64,000 bases of DNA from Chytridium lagenaria (taxonomy: Eukaryota > Chytridiomycota > Chytridiomycetes > Chytridiales > Chytridiaceae): assembly GCA_025449115.1 (NCBI GenBank), contig JAHLKC010000069.1, positions 124,001-188,000 of the forward strand, read 5' to 3'. Under the pieces are notes generated by a model. The model was not told the DNA's origin. It made no database searches and saw only the letters and a list, made by a program, of their open reading frames with translations. Positions 35,567 to 48,464 of the stretch are shown in pieces; position 1 is the stretch's first letter; every line of letters begins with the position of its first letter. The translations under genes were made by a program, and so were the position numbers.

Positions 35567-36908
35567 TCAATCATCAAGCTCGAGTTTACTCCGTGCAAAC
35601 TCCACGAAGTCGTCAATTAAAACCGGCCATGCGCCTATAGTTGAGAACGAGTATGATAAATTGAAACGAAAAGACAAAAGAAACAAATAAACCCCACTTA
35701 CCGTCGCTGTCATGATTTTTGAAATCATGTTCTGATGTCCGAACAAAGTCCAAAAACTGAGTAAAGAGAATTAGTTAGTAAAATTAATGTTTGTCCACAA
35801 AATTATACTACAAAACAGGCTAAGTGGAGGGCAATTTATACTTGATAAACTGTAGCCATAGCCAGAGGTTTTAAAAAGAGAAGAAAAGAGAGAAAAAAAC
35901 AACAATCAAAACAAATAAACAAACCAAATTCCATGTATCCCGACTAATAGACTTTTTATAATGTTCTTGCACAAACTCATTCCAAAGCTCCAAATGCTTA
36001 AACTTATCGGCCAGCAGCAATCCCCAGTAAGCCACAGCAGTATCCAAGGCTACCGAGAGACACATAGAAAAAGAGTCGTCAACAACTTAAACTCTATCGA
36101 CTTCCCTACTTAAACTCCGTGCTCCATCCTCTTTTGCAAAATTGAACGTAAACTGATAGATATCTTTAAACGTTGACTCGTTTTCAAGCTCTTGCCTAAA
36201 TGTAGGGATGGCCCCCCTCATCTTCTCGATGGTATCGCATCTATAATCAATGGAAATCAGGACCTCCAAAATAAATTCAAGATTTCTCCGATACCTTAAC
36301 TTCGTCCATCCATGCAGCCATCCCTCCTTTTTAAACTCGCAAGGCTTTTCACACTTCAGGTGCCAGGCAAGAACAAGGGTCACGATGTCTGAAGGATCGA
36401 TATCTAGCACTTCGCAAAGTTTCTCGGTCCCTTCCAGACCGATAAGGCCCTCATCTGAGTCTGAATCAAAGTTTAAGGCATAATGCACCTAAACTCACGA
36501 CCACAAACCTTTAAACTGCTCATATAGACGAAGGATGCTGTCCTTATCCACCGATACACAGGCTCCCTGTTTCCAACTCTCTTGAAAAGAACGCATCGCA
36601 CGCCGCCTCCACATCCCAGTCTAGATCAAATAACAGGGGATTTATAAGCGACTTCATTTAGTGCGATCCGTCAACCCCGATCTCAGCAACACTCACTCTT
36701 TTCCTTGAGGTACCTTGAAGCCGCCTTCTCGCTAAAGACAAAGTTAGCATAAGTCGAAGCATCAGCCGGAATAACGCATTAGACTCGGTCACTTACTCAG
36801 ATCCCGTAAACGAGATGAACAGGTTTATCTTTGATTTTTGTCCTTGCTGCTTTGAGCTCTGTGTGGATGTTGGTCAAGTTCATCATGCTGGTTGGCGGGA
36901 CTTACCAT
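35567..36908 (-). CDS. DCN1: DCN1-like cullin neddylation E3 (DCUN1D family)
   Basis: DCN1 proteins promote transfer of NEDD8 from Ubc12 to cullins. The N-terminal UBA-like part reads [27 protein letters not shown] and [11 protein letters not shown]. The potentiating-neddylation (PONY) domain reads [83 protein letters not shown] and [15 protein letters not shown]. The length and order match the family. The most consistent 5' end is an exon made only of ATG (36906-36908) followed by GTAAGT, spliced to CTCAAAG | CAG CAA GGA. A later ATG at 36886 gives the wrong frame. One frame slip occurs near 36.58 kb. The stop is TGA at 35567-35569. Confidence 0.82.
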
Positions 36909-37024
36909 TTGTGTTACTTACTGGACTCAAATCACCATTAAAATATTTTCTAACATTCGCTTAGTTAAGCTCTTCAGTATGCTGTTCACGTGTATTAGAT
37001 ATCTAGATGTAGTGAAGTGATGAT

Positions 37025-40000
37025 TTATGTTTCAAGGTTCTCAAGGTGGATTTCATGCCTCCCAGAGTCTAAATTATCGCTTGGAGGTTCAGCCGCTAAG
37101 GGAGGTTTCCGACTATTGGCGGAATGAGAAGATTGCATGTTGGATGGATCAGAGGAGAGCATATAGTCACGATCACGGTGAATAACTTTGGCCTGACTCG
37201 CCAAAGTATGACTTGAGGCCAATCGTGTAAAAACATCGCCTGCATTTGGGCTGACTTGAACTGGCCCGCCAACCAAACTCCCACTGGGGGTTCGCCGAGA
37301 GGGGAGCTTGATCTCTTCTTCGAAAGCCGATATGCAGCTGTCTCGGGGCTCTCACTGGACTCCTTAGCGGATTTTCCGGACCGGCTTTGAGGTCTTGATG
37401 ATGTGCCTCCCCACGCGCTTTGAGATTGCATACCAAACATCTGCCATCCGTTGAGATCCTCCTCCTCAACTTCGTCGGCCTGCATAGATCCTGAGGAGGA
37501 GTTGACACTGAACGCAGGCGTCGATACCTTGCGCCTAGGAGGATGTTGGCTATTGATTGAAGCCAGTGCGGCCGGAGGAGGGTTCGTTGATGCATCACGG
37601 CCGTAGGTCCAAGACGGAGATCGCTTCCGCGAGCTAGAATTACTCCGGTCGGTGCCAGCCGAAGACCGTGTTGGGCTTAATGAATTGTTAGTTACTGCTG
37701 CAGCCACAGATGGAGGAGCTATATTCGAGTTAGAGCCAGCTCCGGCTATTAAGGAAGCTGTGGATGATGCAACAGAAACGCTCAGACTTCTTGGAGATAA
37801 GGGTGGACCACGACGTGTGTTAACAGTCTTCTTAAGGCTAACGTCCTTGTTATCACGTGAAAGCCTTGTCGGGGATTTCGCTGGTGGCTGTTGATTTGAA
37901 TGTTCTGGTGAAACACGACCTTGACGACCACGAGGTGGTGACGCGTCAACAGATGAACTATCGTCTTCACCATCATTTTTGCTCATCGGAGCTTCACGTA
38001 ACGCCGGGCTTGATGGCCGTACTTGACCGACGGCATCATTATCTGACTTACGCCGAATAGCATGATGGTCGATGTCAGCTATTTTCGCTAACGCGCTGCT
38101 GCTGCAGCACCAATAGCTGCAGCCTCTGCTGCTACCTTCCCTCTAGGCGGTGTCCCAGCAAAGCCCTTTATTCCACCGAAGGATAAAGAACGAGGCGGGC
38201 TCGGCGAAAGGCTTCCCTCCTCATTTAACGTCACTTTTAATTCAATACTCTCCCTCATGGACTTCAATGCAGCAGCGGCAGCAGGTGCTATACCTCTCTT
38301 CTTAGGATCAAATGCCGAACCATCGTCAAACGTGGCCCATCCAACCTTTGACTCCACTGAACTGAAGGAATCAGGTTCTTCAGTCAAACTATCTCGAGAC
38401 AGAGAAGGCGCGATAACCACGACACCTTGTCCGTAAGCCGCGTCAAACATTTTCTGGATGCGTGGAGTTGGCGGCGTAACTACTTTGGATGGTGGGGATC
38501 CACCTGTTGCCTCGGCAATTCGACGAGCCGCCTCTGTGCGGACTTCCTCAAGCTCCTTTCGATACTCCATTGCAGTCTTTAAAGCGGCACCCCGCATAGT
38601 CTGCAAGGCCAGTCGCAGATCCGCTACTTGCTTGTCATTATCACCGATAGCACTTTCTTGCATTCGAAGCGACACACGAAGGCCAATCATGTCATCAAGT
38701 AGCATTGAAGCAATAAACTCCAGTTCAATATGATCCAATGAGCGGAGAAGATTGAGTGCTATATAGGGAAAACAATTACAAAAAAAGTGACTCAACCAAT
38801 CTCCTACCGTTTTCCCAGCTCAATTCGCCATCCGTCATGGAAGGCACGTATGACGGTGGCGATATTGGTGCACTTCCGGACACATTACCACGAAGAGAAG
38901 ACAAAGATGTCGTTGATCCTAAGCCCAGCTTCATAGCTCCCTCAACTTTGTTAATTCGAGCGTTGGCCATCGCAATCTCGAGGTCAAGAACACCAAGGCG
39001 CTCATCCATATATTGCGGAAGGTGAGGGGAATATACACCCGTTCTTTCAGCGTCGGCAGCCACACATCGATCTCTTTCGGCCTAAAAGGTTAGGTATTAA
39101 AATATGTCATCAACGTATATAATGACAGAGGGAAGCAGTATCACTACCATCAACTCTCTTTGCTCTCCTATAAGCTTTTCAAGCCCGGCCTTGAAGTTGT
39201 TTAACTCAACTTCGGTCAAACGACATTGCACTAAGAATGATTCAGAATTTTTGACACCACTATAAATCTAAAAAAACTCACCAACAGAGGCGATCTCTTT
39301 TTCGATCATCTGTCTCTTGAACTTTGCCCTTACTTCCGGCGGCGGGGATTTCGGGCGATCACGCAGGTCATCAATCGAGTTCACCTTAAAGCTATCCTTG
39401 GCAATCATGTTGGGGTCTGCGGCCTGTACTGCCTAGACCTCGGCCGTTTTGTCGGAGACACCATACCAGACTGCTTTTGAACTCTAGTCGAGCCGCCGCT
39501 ACCTCCTGACCCACCACTTGTGCGTTTGAGCAAAGACATGACGCTTTTTAGCTTTGAATGAGAGTTGACCATCTCCTCGGACCGTCTCTTAATCATAATC
39601 GCTAAACGGGCGTCAAAAATATCATCTACGCCGGAGGAATTTACCTGAAGCTGATTACTTCTTTCAAGCTTCTTTGCAATCTCTGCGGCAGTCTTTTCTT
39701 TCCGACGAAGACGAGCAATTTCACGCTCCTTCTGCGATTGAAGGTTGCGAATCTTCTCATTCTCCTTCTTTAACTCTTTCAGCATCTTCGCTTTTTCCAC
39801 TTCGATAAATATAGAGTTAGCAAACAATGTCATAAAAGAGTTAAAAGGGGCCCAATTAACTAACATTTTAGAGCCTCAATAGTGGCCATCAGTTGCTTAG
39901 TGAGGGTATCTGTACGTCCTTTGGATGACGTTTGCATTCTAGCTCCTTCAACAAGCTTTTTCCTAAGGTCTCCAATCTGAGACTCAAGCTTTTTCTTTTG

Positions 40001-42922
40001 ATCATCAAATCTCGCCCGAATTGCCGCCGATCCAGCACGGTCTCCACCACCAACTCTAGGCCCACCCATCGAGTTCCCAGACCCAGGGTCCTTCATTCGC
40101 TTCAACGCCTCATCCCTTTCCTTGGCAACAGCCGCAACCTGAGCCTGTAGAACATTGAGTTTATCTTCATAAGCAAATCTCATCGATTCGTATTCCCGAT
40201 CTCGCTTCGTAAGACGGTCGACGATAGCTTGGTGATCGGCAATATCTGATTGAAGACGATGGATAAATAGGTACATATCGGCAGACTTGTCTACGGCTGG
40301 GACAGTACTAGTGTTCAAACTGTAAGAGCTTCCCTGTCCCTTGATTTTGCTTATGTTGTCGATGGATGTTCTTGGTCTTTTTAACTCATCGATATCTCCG
40401 CTGGTTCTTCTGTTATTCACTTTGGAGGGCTCGTCCGTTGCATCATCGTCGTTGTCCATGAAATCGTCGTCATCACTAAAGTCTTCCTGACCAAGGGACG
40501 AAGGACGCCACGAAGTGGTAGAGATACGAGGAAGTCCGTATAGTTTCAAGTGGTCCAGGTCTAAAGTTGCTTCTTTTGGGGTAACCTTTTCTGTGCCTTG
40601 TGAAAGGACCTGATAATTGAGAAACGTCAGACTCACTTTGAGAATTAAAATAAGGGATAAAAAGAAAGCTACCATTCCAAGTTCAGGATCATTTTTCAAA
40701 GCCTTAAGCAACTGCCCCTCATGCACTATCTCTATCTCTCCACTTTTTTGGGCGGAGACATTACTAAACCTTGGATTTTGAGGCCTATCAATGGCAGGAT
40801 CAAATGGCGACCGAAGTGCCCGTTGTGCGGACGAAGGTCTTTTTTTGCCCTCGAGCTCAGCCATGACCTCATTGTACCATGCCAAACGGTCCTCAGTCTC
40901 CGCAAGTTGACACCTTAATTCTGCAATTGTACGGTTATAAGACGCAACCATAGTGATTTTCCGTCGTTGGTGAGGTTAGTGGGGCAAGAGTTGGAGAGGT
41001 GGATACAGCAGTACCAGTGCTGGATTTCTCCAAGCTGGCGGCGCCATTTCCGTCCCCTATTAGGGTTGTTGTAGAAATAGCTGTCGAAGCTACAGGCAAA
41101 GTCGACACCGTCATTCGCCCAGACCGCCACTTTTGAAGCTCAATTAGAGCAGCGTCTCTCTCGGTCGTTGCTGCTGCAAGTTCCTCGCTCAAGTCTCTAT
41201 TTCGTTCAGCCAACCGATTACTTCTAAACCCAAGTCTGTCCAGATCAAAGTTGGCAATTTTGAGGTCCGTTCTAGCAGCCTCCAACTTGGCTCCAAGTTC
41301 GCGTTCGCTTTGAAGGTGAATCTGAATTTGCCTTTCTCTCGCGACAACGGCAGCATCCATGGCAGCCTGCGTTGAACTCGTTTTTCCTGCTCCGCCACGA
41401 AGGACGGTGACTTCTTCTCTAAGATCGGCGACAAGAGCACGAAGAGCTCGCACCTCAGCCGCAGATCCTCCTCCGCTAGTCTGGCTTCCAAAAAAATTCT
41501 TGATTAACCGCAACACGGTTACGAATGTTTCTGGCACGGTTAGCGTAATTGAGAGTATTTACTGTCTCGCCATAATTGGAATCACTTGGCTAATACAAGC
41601 AAGCATCAGGGTTTGACTGTTTCCTCCAAGGCTGTCTTGAAGCATCCTGGTCAACTTCGAATCTCGATAAGGCACATGTGAAACCTTTCTGGACTCATCC
41701 CCAAGAGCGGAAATGACATTTCCTAAAGCAAGTAGGCCTTGATTGATGGAAATACCTTCCCGCTTACGATCACCTTCAGCATTTGTTCGCTTAAGACGCT
41801 CAGAGCCAGCAAGGTCAACAAAGTGAAACTTTGACGTAAGCTGCTTCCATGCACCATCGGGATGTGTTTCGGGGGAGATATTGGTCCCTGGTATAACATT
41901 GTCGTTCGTGTTATTTAGAGTGTTAACCGTCTCATGGGTATTATCCAATGTTTCAGTAATTTAAGTTCGGCTTTGTCGGATTTTGAAGCGATAGGAGTCC
42001 AGATCTGTTGTTTTAAAATTACGCTAAATATGGCGTGCGAACGAGAGGAAGATGCGTTCATATCGGTTGAACCCGTCGCTCGACAAAGAGACCCCCGTTG
42101 TAGACAACTAACATGCACGATGATGTAAGTTTATATGTCAGTTAATGACATGATAAAAAATTATACAAATGGTCATACCTCATCAGCTCCTCAGGTGATG
42201 AAACCTCCTCCTCCTTGACCCCTCCCCATATGATATTTCCCTGCGAGTCCTCACGGATAGTAGGCCCTCCAGTTCCGGATGCTGTACGCGGACGAGGATT
42301 CAAAGATCAACCAGATCTTCGTTGTAAAGTTCCAAAAGGATACGGCTATAGAATACTTAAAGCCATGCGGGCATTTTCTTCTCTGAGTTTCCAGAATAGA
42401 AAAAATCTCATTGATGGCTCTGGGAACAATACCAATTTGATCAGGTGACAGAGTTGAGCTGTCGAGACCAGTCCCCATTGACCAAGTTTTCCCGCTGCCC
42501 GTCTTAGAAGTCATTAGCTTTCAACTAAAAGCCATGGGAAATAAAGATCGGAACAAATGAAGTTTTCGTCCAAAAAAAGGGTGTATTAATTCAAGAGTTT
42601 GAGGAAACAATACCTGTCCATAAGCTAAAGCCGTAGAGTTAAATCCTTCAAGAAAGCGTTCCACAAGGGGGTTCACTGACACCTCGTAAACTTCTCCTTG
42701 TTTACTATCCGGCCCGAAGACCTCATCAAAGGTGAATGATCTCGTTGCAAAGTTGTTATGTCCAACCCCTGCTCCAAGCGCATAACCTCCGTTTTCGAGT
42801 CCTACCACAATCTGTGGAAGATTTGGGACAAGGCGAACGCATTCCGTACCTGTCGAAAGAATCTCCTTCGCGTTAAGTGGCCGTACCCTAACGGCTACTT
42901 TGACTGAGGTTATTGTAGACAT
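37025..42922 (-). CDS. Kinesin-4-like N-terminal motor with long coiled coil
   Basis: The motor starts [15 protein letters not shown]. The P-loop spans an exon joint (AYGQ | [12 protein letters not shown]). Switch I is at [12 protein letters not shown], switch II at [15 protein letters not shown], and [20 protein letters not shown] follows; the last is typical of kinesin-4/KIF4-KIF21. A long coiled-coil stalk follows, including [39 protein letters not shown] and the basic [20 protein letters not shown] segment seen in kinesin-4. The C-terminal 300 residues are Ser-rich and disordered and end at 37025. There are at least eight introns. This family moves to microtubule plus ends and regulates their growth. 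A cargo or cilium role cannot be read from sequence. Small frame shifts occur near 41.15 and 42.36 kb. Confidence 0.85.
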
Positions 42923-43697
42923 CGGTCGCTTTGAAGCTTAAGGAGATAATTATCAATTGAGACGGTAGAGGTGCTGAAAGTTATAGGTGTTCAGCTTTCC
43001 TCGATTTTATCTCAAGTAAGGCACTTTGAATTACACTCTGCTTGAAGGGAACGGTCCTCGGACCCTTCGCCCACAAGCCAAAATAATAGGCTTAACCAAT
43101 GAAGACTAGATTCTTGTTAGGTGTTTCGGACAGAGAATGCTATTAAAGACAAACGGAGGAGGAGTTTGGCGTTAATGAATGCTCCGAGTGATCATAATGC
43201 AATGTATTACCTTCTTCGTTTACTCTTCTACAACTGTTTACTCTTCTACAACTGCTAAAGAGATGTCGATATGACGATGATGTGTGCAGATCCACTTTTC
43301 AGAGTATTTCAGGAAATGAGGACAGCGAATGCTAGACAAGCCTTTGCAGCGGATAATGGAGCCCCTGATTTCCTTTACGCTTGTTAATCCTGTTATGTAG
43401 TGTCCTGTTGCTGGAGGTGTTCACAGTCTGGATGCAGAACACTCTGAAAATTTCAGTCCGAAATCACTTCATAATTGTACAAATACACAACAAAGAGTTT
43501 AGTGCGTCGCATACTAGGAGATACGAAAGCAACCTATGGAACATCGAGAAAATACAAGGATATAAGAAGTTAATAGGGGATGATACAAATCGGAAGAGGA
43601 AGGTGGACGTTGCGTTTAGGAATTGATTGCAATGGTGTAAAGTTACAATACGTGACGCTGATTCGAGCTCTCTCGAATTGTTGATAGCAGCTGACTT
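42923..43697. other. Spacer with no gene seen
   Basis: This is the 5' flank of the kinesin gene and the 3' flank of the small membrane protein gene. A short direct duplication, TTTACTCTTCTACAACTG (about 43218-43253), occurs. Other ORFs look random. Confidence 0.55.
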
Positions 43698-44143
43698 TTA
43701 TGTTTTGCTTTCCGTATGCATACTCTCAGACAGGACGGTAGGTTGGGTAGAAATGGGCATTTCTGAATTGCTCGATATAACAGGCACCGGTGGAGGCGAG
43801 TATTTGGGAGGAGGAGCGCTATATTCGGGTAGAGCGTAAGCATCGACGTCTTCCGGGGATGTATTTTGTGCTTCGATGGTTGCTAACTCTGCGCTTCGTG
43901 CCTCAAACATTCTTCTACAATATCAGCCACATCACAAAAAAAGAGTTCGTAAGAAAGCAGTAGTCAGAGCATGATGGCGTACTTTCTTCGCCGTGCATAA
44001 CACAAAGTGAGGATGATGACAACCTATGTGTGTAGTGATAGTTTTTGTTATAAAAGGTTTGCCACCATTACGCCGTGCACCTTAAATGCGATGATTATGG
44101 CGATAACGAAGGGGAGGCTGGAATCCAACTCAGAACTATTCAT
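43698..44143 (-). CDS. Small single-pass membrane protein with LPxY and PPxY motifs
   Basis: Three exons join in phase. The first is ATG at 44143 (MNSSELDSSLPFVIAIIIAF). The second follows CACATAG (VVIILTLCYARRRK). The third starts near 43911 and ends at 43698. The product is about 105 residues with a short polar N-terminus, one hydrophobic helix with a CYARRR basic stop-transfer, and a cytosolic tail with DAYALPEYSAPPPKYSPPP. LPEY and PPKY are ligands of WW domains, as used by adaptors of Rsp5/Nedd4 ubiquitin ligases. An adaptor role for membrane-protein ubiquitination is therefore a fair inference, not shown. It is divergent from the BTB gene, with about 120 bp between starts. Confidence 0.6.
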
Positions 44144-44262
44144 TTTGACCGTGAAATTCAAACGGTGCACAAGAATTAGAGACTTACTAATAAGAAAGCG
44201 TCAAATCATCTGGATACGGCACACATGTGGACAGCGCGTTTATCCGATAGGGTGAAGAAGGG

Positions 44263-46706
44263 TTGCCATCACATCATGGTACAGTCACATCACAGAAGCC
44301 GTCCCTCCCCGGCCTCGAAATTATTCCAAAGATGCAGCCTCTCCTCCTAGACTTACCTCTTTACCCATTCTTTTTCAAACCGCTTCAAACTCCTTGCTGC
44401 AGCGAGCAGAAGTCTTTGATCTTTCTTGTCAACCTAGGTGAGTGGGTGATATTTCCACCTGCATATGTGATTATGCATTAGCAACTTTTTCTGATACTAG
44501 AACAACAGCGAACAATGATCCTGATGGGGAGTGGTGAGCTCTTGAAGCCTGAAGACACAAAGTTTGGTTTCGCAGCCCTCACGCACCTCAATAATATCAA
44601 CTCCGCGGATGTTCTCATCCGGCAAGTTGCCCAGTCTGGTCGACCTTATCTCTAGTCTAACCAAATTGTTAGGATACAAGATGGTGGTATGTACCCTACC
44701 CACCGAGCGTATCTCCAGCGCCTTCCGTCGTTTCAAGCTCACTGTAACTTTAAAGATGAATCGGTCCAGATAATTAAAGTACAATATTTCATCAATGCAA
44801 TTCCTGGACGTCTTTCATATCTCTAACGGTTATCGTAAGCTTTTCCTTCCTGCCCCTCACCAGTTTCGTCCACTTTTGGAATTTATCTACCGCGGCGATG
44901 ATATCATTGATCCAATCCTTTTGGCCCCTGAGTGGTTTTTGGATACACTCCGCAATTCTGCATTTCTCAATATAGAGACTATTGTGGAAGCCTGCATATT
45001 TCAGTAAGAGAAGAATTTGAGCTTACAATATATTAATACTCTCTTCGCTCGATAGATTTCCGCTAGTGTTCTCTGAGATGCTCCTAAAGGAGGATTTTCA
45101 CCACACTCGTATTCCACTTGAGACTCTATCACGACTATTGCAAGGTCCGACTAAATCCACAACGAATGTTCTTCATCTGACATCAACAAGTTCTTGGACA
45201 AGTGTGAATACAACTAGAAAAAATCCGTCCTCCAGCTGGAATGATGAAGATTCTAAACGTTCTTCTGCATTTAGAACAACCGCTTTTCCCATAGCAGAGC
45301 CATCCGGCAGCACTTCTCGCACTCTGACAGCAGTTCAAATGTTGGACGCTATCTTGACATGGGCAAGGCAAAAGGACTCTAAGTCAGAACCTGCACCGAG
45401 TGAAGATGTATCAAGTTGCTTTGAAAACTCTTGCTGCGGCAAGGAATCTTGTTATAAAAGTTGTGACGCCAAGACTTCAAGACGGATCCTTGAATTTGAC
45501 GACTTGGGCGGACCTCGTCGGTCGGCATGGATTTGAGGACGAGACAATAACTACAATGCGTTCTGTGGCTATTGCCTCTTCTGCCGCTTTGGATAAAGGA
45601 AAGAAGGTGGTCCCTACTGATACAAGCTTAAGACTTAAACGACAATTTGACACAAACGACTCGCCTGACATGGATCTTGGAGTTCGCGCAAGCGAAAAAG
45701 AAGAACGTGAACGAGTACGTGATCAGGGAGACGTGGTTATGCGGGATGGGAGCGATCTGAAGGAACTATGCAACCTGTTTACCGCTTCAAACCCTTTTTC
45801 ATTCATTGTGCCTCAATCTCTCATGATTTACGCCAGCAGTATCTTGTGTGTTCGCTCAAAAAAGGAGGGAGAGCAGAAGGCTGCACAAGAACTTGCACGT
45901 CTCAAAACTAGAAAGCAATGCCGTCGTTGCGGCGAGCTTGTCACAATCGCTGAGCTTGAAGTCGGAAGCATGACGTGTCTTCAAATCGAGCCGATTCAGC
46001 CATCGTCAACGCCGTCGGCTACCCTTTCCTACTCCAGCTCCGAGCTCAACACCTGAGCCAGCAAATCGTCACCAGAATTTATCAAGCTCCATCGGTATTA
46101 GACCATATTTAAGCCCTCATTGGCCAGAAGAGACCCCCGCAGTCGAGTACACAAGCCGCTGGACAGTCTAGTGGTCCTTTTATCAATCTCTTCCGGAACC
46201 AAACGGAAGGCGTTCTTCCGTCACGAAGAGAGCAACGGTCCCTTGCAGCCGTGGAGATTGCAGAATCTATCCGTCCTCAATCTCCAGAACTCTCAAACGT
46301 ACTTTCTCACCCTAAAGCATTGGAATGGATGCGAGCGCCGTCGTCCGATGGTTTTAAAAGGCAGGCTGCCAACGGCCCTCGAACCCCCGAGACCTTAACG
46401 ACTATGCCTTTTCCGCACCCACCCCTTTCACAAACGCCTGCCGAAGGGCCGGAAAAACCTCCCGCTTTTCCTGTCAGCGGAGCTTCTTCAAGCCATTGTA
46501 CAAGAAACGCGAGCTTGAGGCATCCAGCTTCGTTACCAACGCCGAACTCTCCGTCGAGAGGCAGTATCAGGGATCCAGCTAGGAACGTGGGTTCTGCGAT
46601 GGCCATTGATACATCTTTTAATACTGGTGGCCTAATGTCGATGCAATTACTTTCTTTTGGCTACAGGATTAAAAAGTCGAAACATGTCTTCTCTGAATTG
46701 CAGTAG
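44263..46706 (+). CDS. BTB/POZ-domain protein with C-terminal CxxC region
   Basis: A BTB-like fold is suggested by QIVRIQDGGMYPTHRAYLQR, then FINAIP, and, in the next frame, FLPAPHQFRPLLEFIYRGDD. This resembles the BTB start (ligand, HRAYL) and the end strand/helix (LLxFIY). A long Ser/Thr-rich middle and helical segments (LTAVQMLDAILTWARQ, HRVALKTLAAARNLV-like) follow. Then comes a Cys-pair motif CRRCGELVTIAELEVGSMTC that could bind zinc. The tail is Pro/Ser-rich and ends FSELQ at 46706. BTB proteins often act as dimerising adaptors for cullin-3 ligases or transcription regulators; which applies is unknown. The start is uncertain (44263 or 44332) and there are several one-base shifts, so the gene model is approximate. 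Confidence 0.55.
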
Positions 46707-47250
46707 CAGTTGAAATCTCATGCTATTCGCCTGCTGCGTTGGGTCTACAAAGTTATTTGCCTCTTACTTCTCTTAAGCTTTATTTCATATACGTAGATTA
46801 ACCACTTTTCAGCAGTTTTCACCTGACGCCACTCCAATTCATCTCTTTCTTTATTTCCTACCCACTTTTTTTCATATAAGAAGGCCTTCCACTTTATTGT
46901 CAAAACAGACAAACGTACATACTGTATTCGCTTCAGTTTCCAGTTTTTCACCCGTATCCCAGTAACTTCTTATTGACGCATTTTTTGCTCCCACTTTCGA
47001 CTTTGTTCCGCCTTCTCTTCTTAGATTTTAGAAAGCCTTCGTTTTGCTGCTCTGCCGAAAAGCTTGTGACAACATTTCTGAGCACTCTGTTTTTTTATTT
47101 TTCGCCCAACGAAATTGTCCCCTTCAATAAATAACTGTCTCAACACATGTTCAATATGACATTTCCAATGTGACATGGGTTGAAGGGAGCCTGATGCGCA
47201 AACCGAAGAAACGACCTCAAAATTCGACAGATTAACTCCAGCTTTTTAAT
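46707..47250. other. Spacer between BTB and PH-like genes
   Basis: This stretch is T-rich with pyrimidine tracts near 47080-47110. No gene is seen. It probably contains the 3' UTR of the BTB gene and the promoter of the PH-like gene. Confidence 0.6.
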
Positions 47251-48342
47251 ATGACAGCGATTGCAGGAAGCTCAACTACTTACTTTGATGCCTCACGTAC
47301 TTCCACTGTTTTGAAGGAGAGTCCGATTCTCATGGGCGGCATTCTCTGCTATGGACAGAAGATTTGGCTCGGTATAAGATTGTTTCGCCGTGGTCATGCT
47401 GTTCTAGTTTTCCCACAAAGCCTTGAAGACATTGAGCAAGTCTATGTTCGCTATTTCTGCGATGGTCAACTTGACAGCAATTATCGATCGTCCAGGGTTT
47501 ATGGACATCTTGCCAATGTAACAGTCACCACGCTCGCCTGTTTTAATCAAACTTTATATGTAGGCTGTAGTGGACAAGTCACCGCTTCTTATCGCTTCCC
47601 CATTTCAGAAAAAGAGTGGAAAGCTCTCCAAGACACAATCCGAATTCATACCACTTTCTAGTTGCCGGCGTCTCCTCACGGAGGCAGACAACCTCGGAGC
47701 ATGCAAGTTTGGGCTTCTGCGCAGCGTACCAGATCAGGCTGACACCACCTTCATATTTAAGACGTCAAGCACTGCAGATTACATGGAATGGTTGAAGATT
47801 GTTAAGCGTAGTCTGCGTATCGCGAAGCGATCTTCAAGGGTTATTGTCCCTCTGCCCACCAACTTTCCGCCTGAAAGGTTTGCCAGCCCTGGGCCAGACG
47901 TGGACTCGGAATCTGAAGTATCCTCAAGGCAGCTGGTAAGAATCGTTCAATGTAATTACAAATATTGAAATAATTGATTGCATGCGTCAGTCGATCGTCG
48001 CAAACAGGTTTAGTACTTTTAAATCTGGGTCGAGGATCGTTAGAGGCACGCGCAGCTTAGGTTTTCTCCGTCCTTTCCGCATGTCTGCAGCTGCACCATC
48101 AATCCTTCAGGACTATCCGACGGATACGGAATGTGGATCACAGCCTAGAATCAGCGTCGAAGATGACAATGGGGGGTGGGCGACGCAGTTTTAGCTTTGA
48201 GACCATCCGTGGTACTAGTTACGCACGCCAAGTTCCAGCTCCACGAGTTGAGCTGAATATGCCTAGTGGCATCGGAAGCATTGTCAACGACCTTTTGGAT
48301 GTGGCGATGGAAACTTTTGTCCACGCCACCCGCAGGCAATAA
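47251..48342 (+). CDS. PH-domain-like protein, unknown
   Basis: The start is MTAIAGSSTTYFDASRTSTV. The first 135 residues (to about 47.65 kb) form a beta-rich section with SPILMGGILCYGQKIWLGIR. After a one-base shift the text continues FGLLRSVPDQADTTFIFKTS and TADYMEWLKIVKRSLRI. A variable strand followed by a helix with a central Trp is the usual end of a PH domain (phosphoinositide or protein binding). An intron starts GTAAGA after SSRQL at about 47.94 kb. The last exon ends METFVHATRRQ after a shift at the G6 run near 48172. I cannot name a closer family. Confidence 0.48.
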
Positions 48343-48464
48343 CTAAATAAATCACAATCCTCGTCCTTACCCTCAAAAAAAAAAAGCTACCGCCCCGACG
48401 TCCTCCACAAAACCGGCTCCACCACTGGTGTTATTTTGAGAAAATTCTCTTTGCCAAATCGAAT

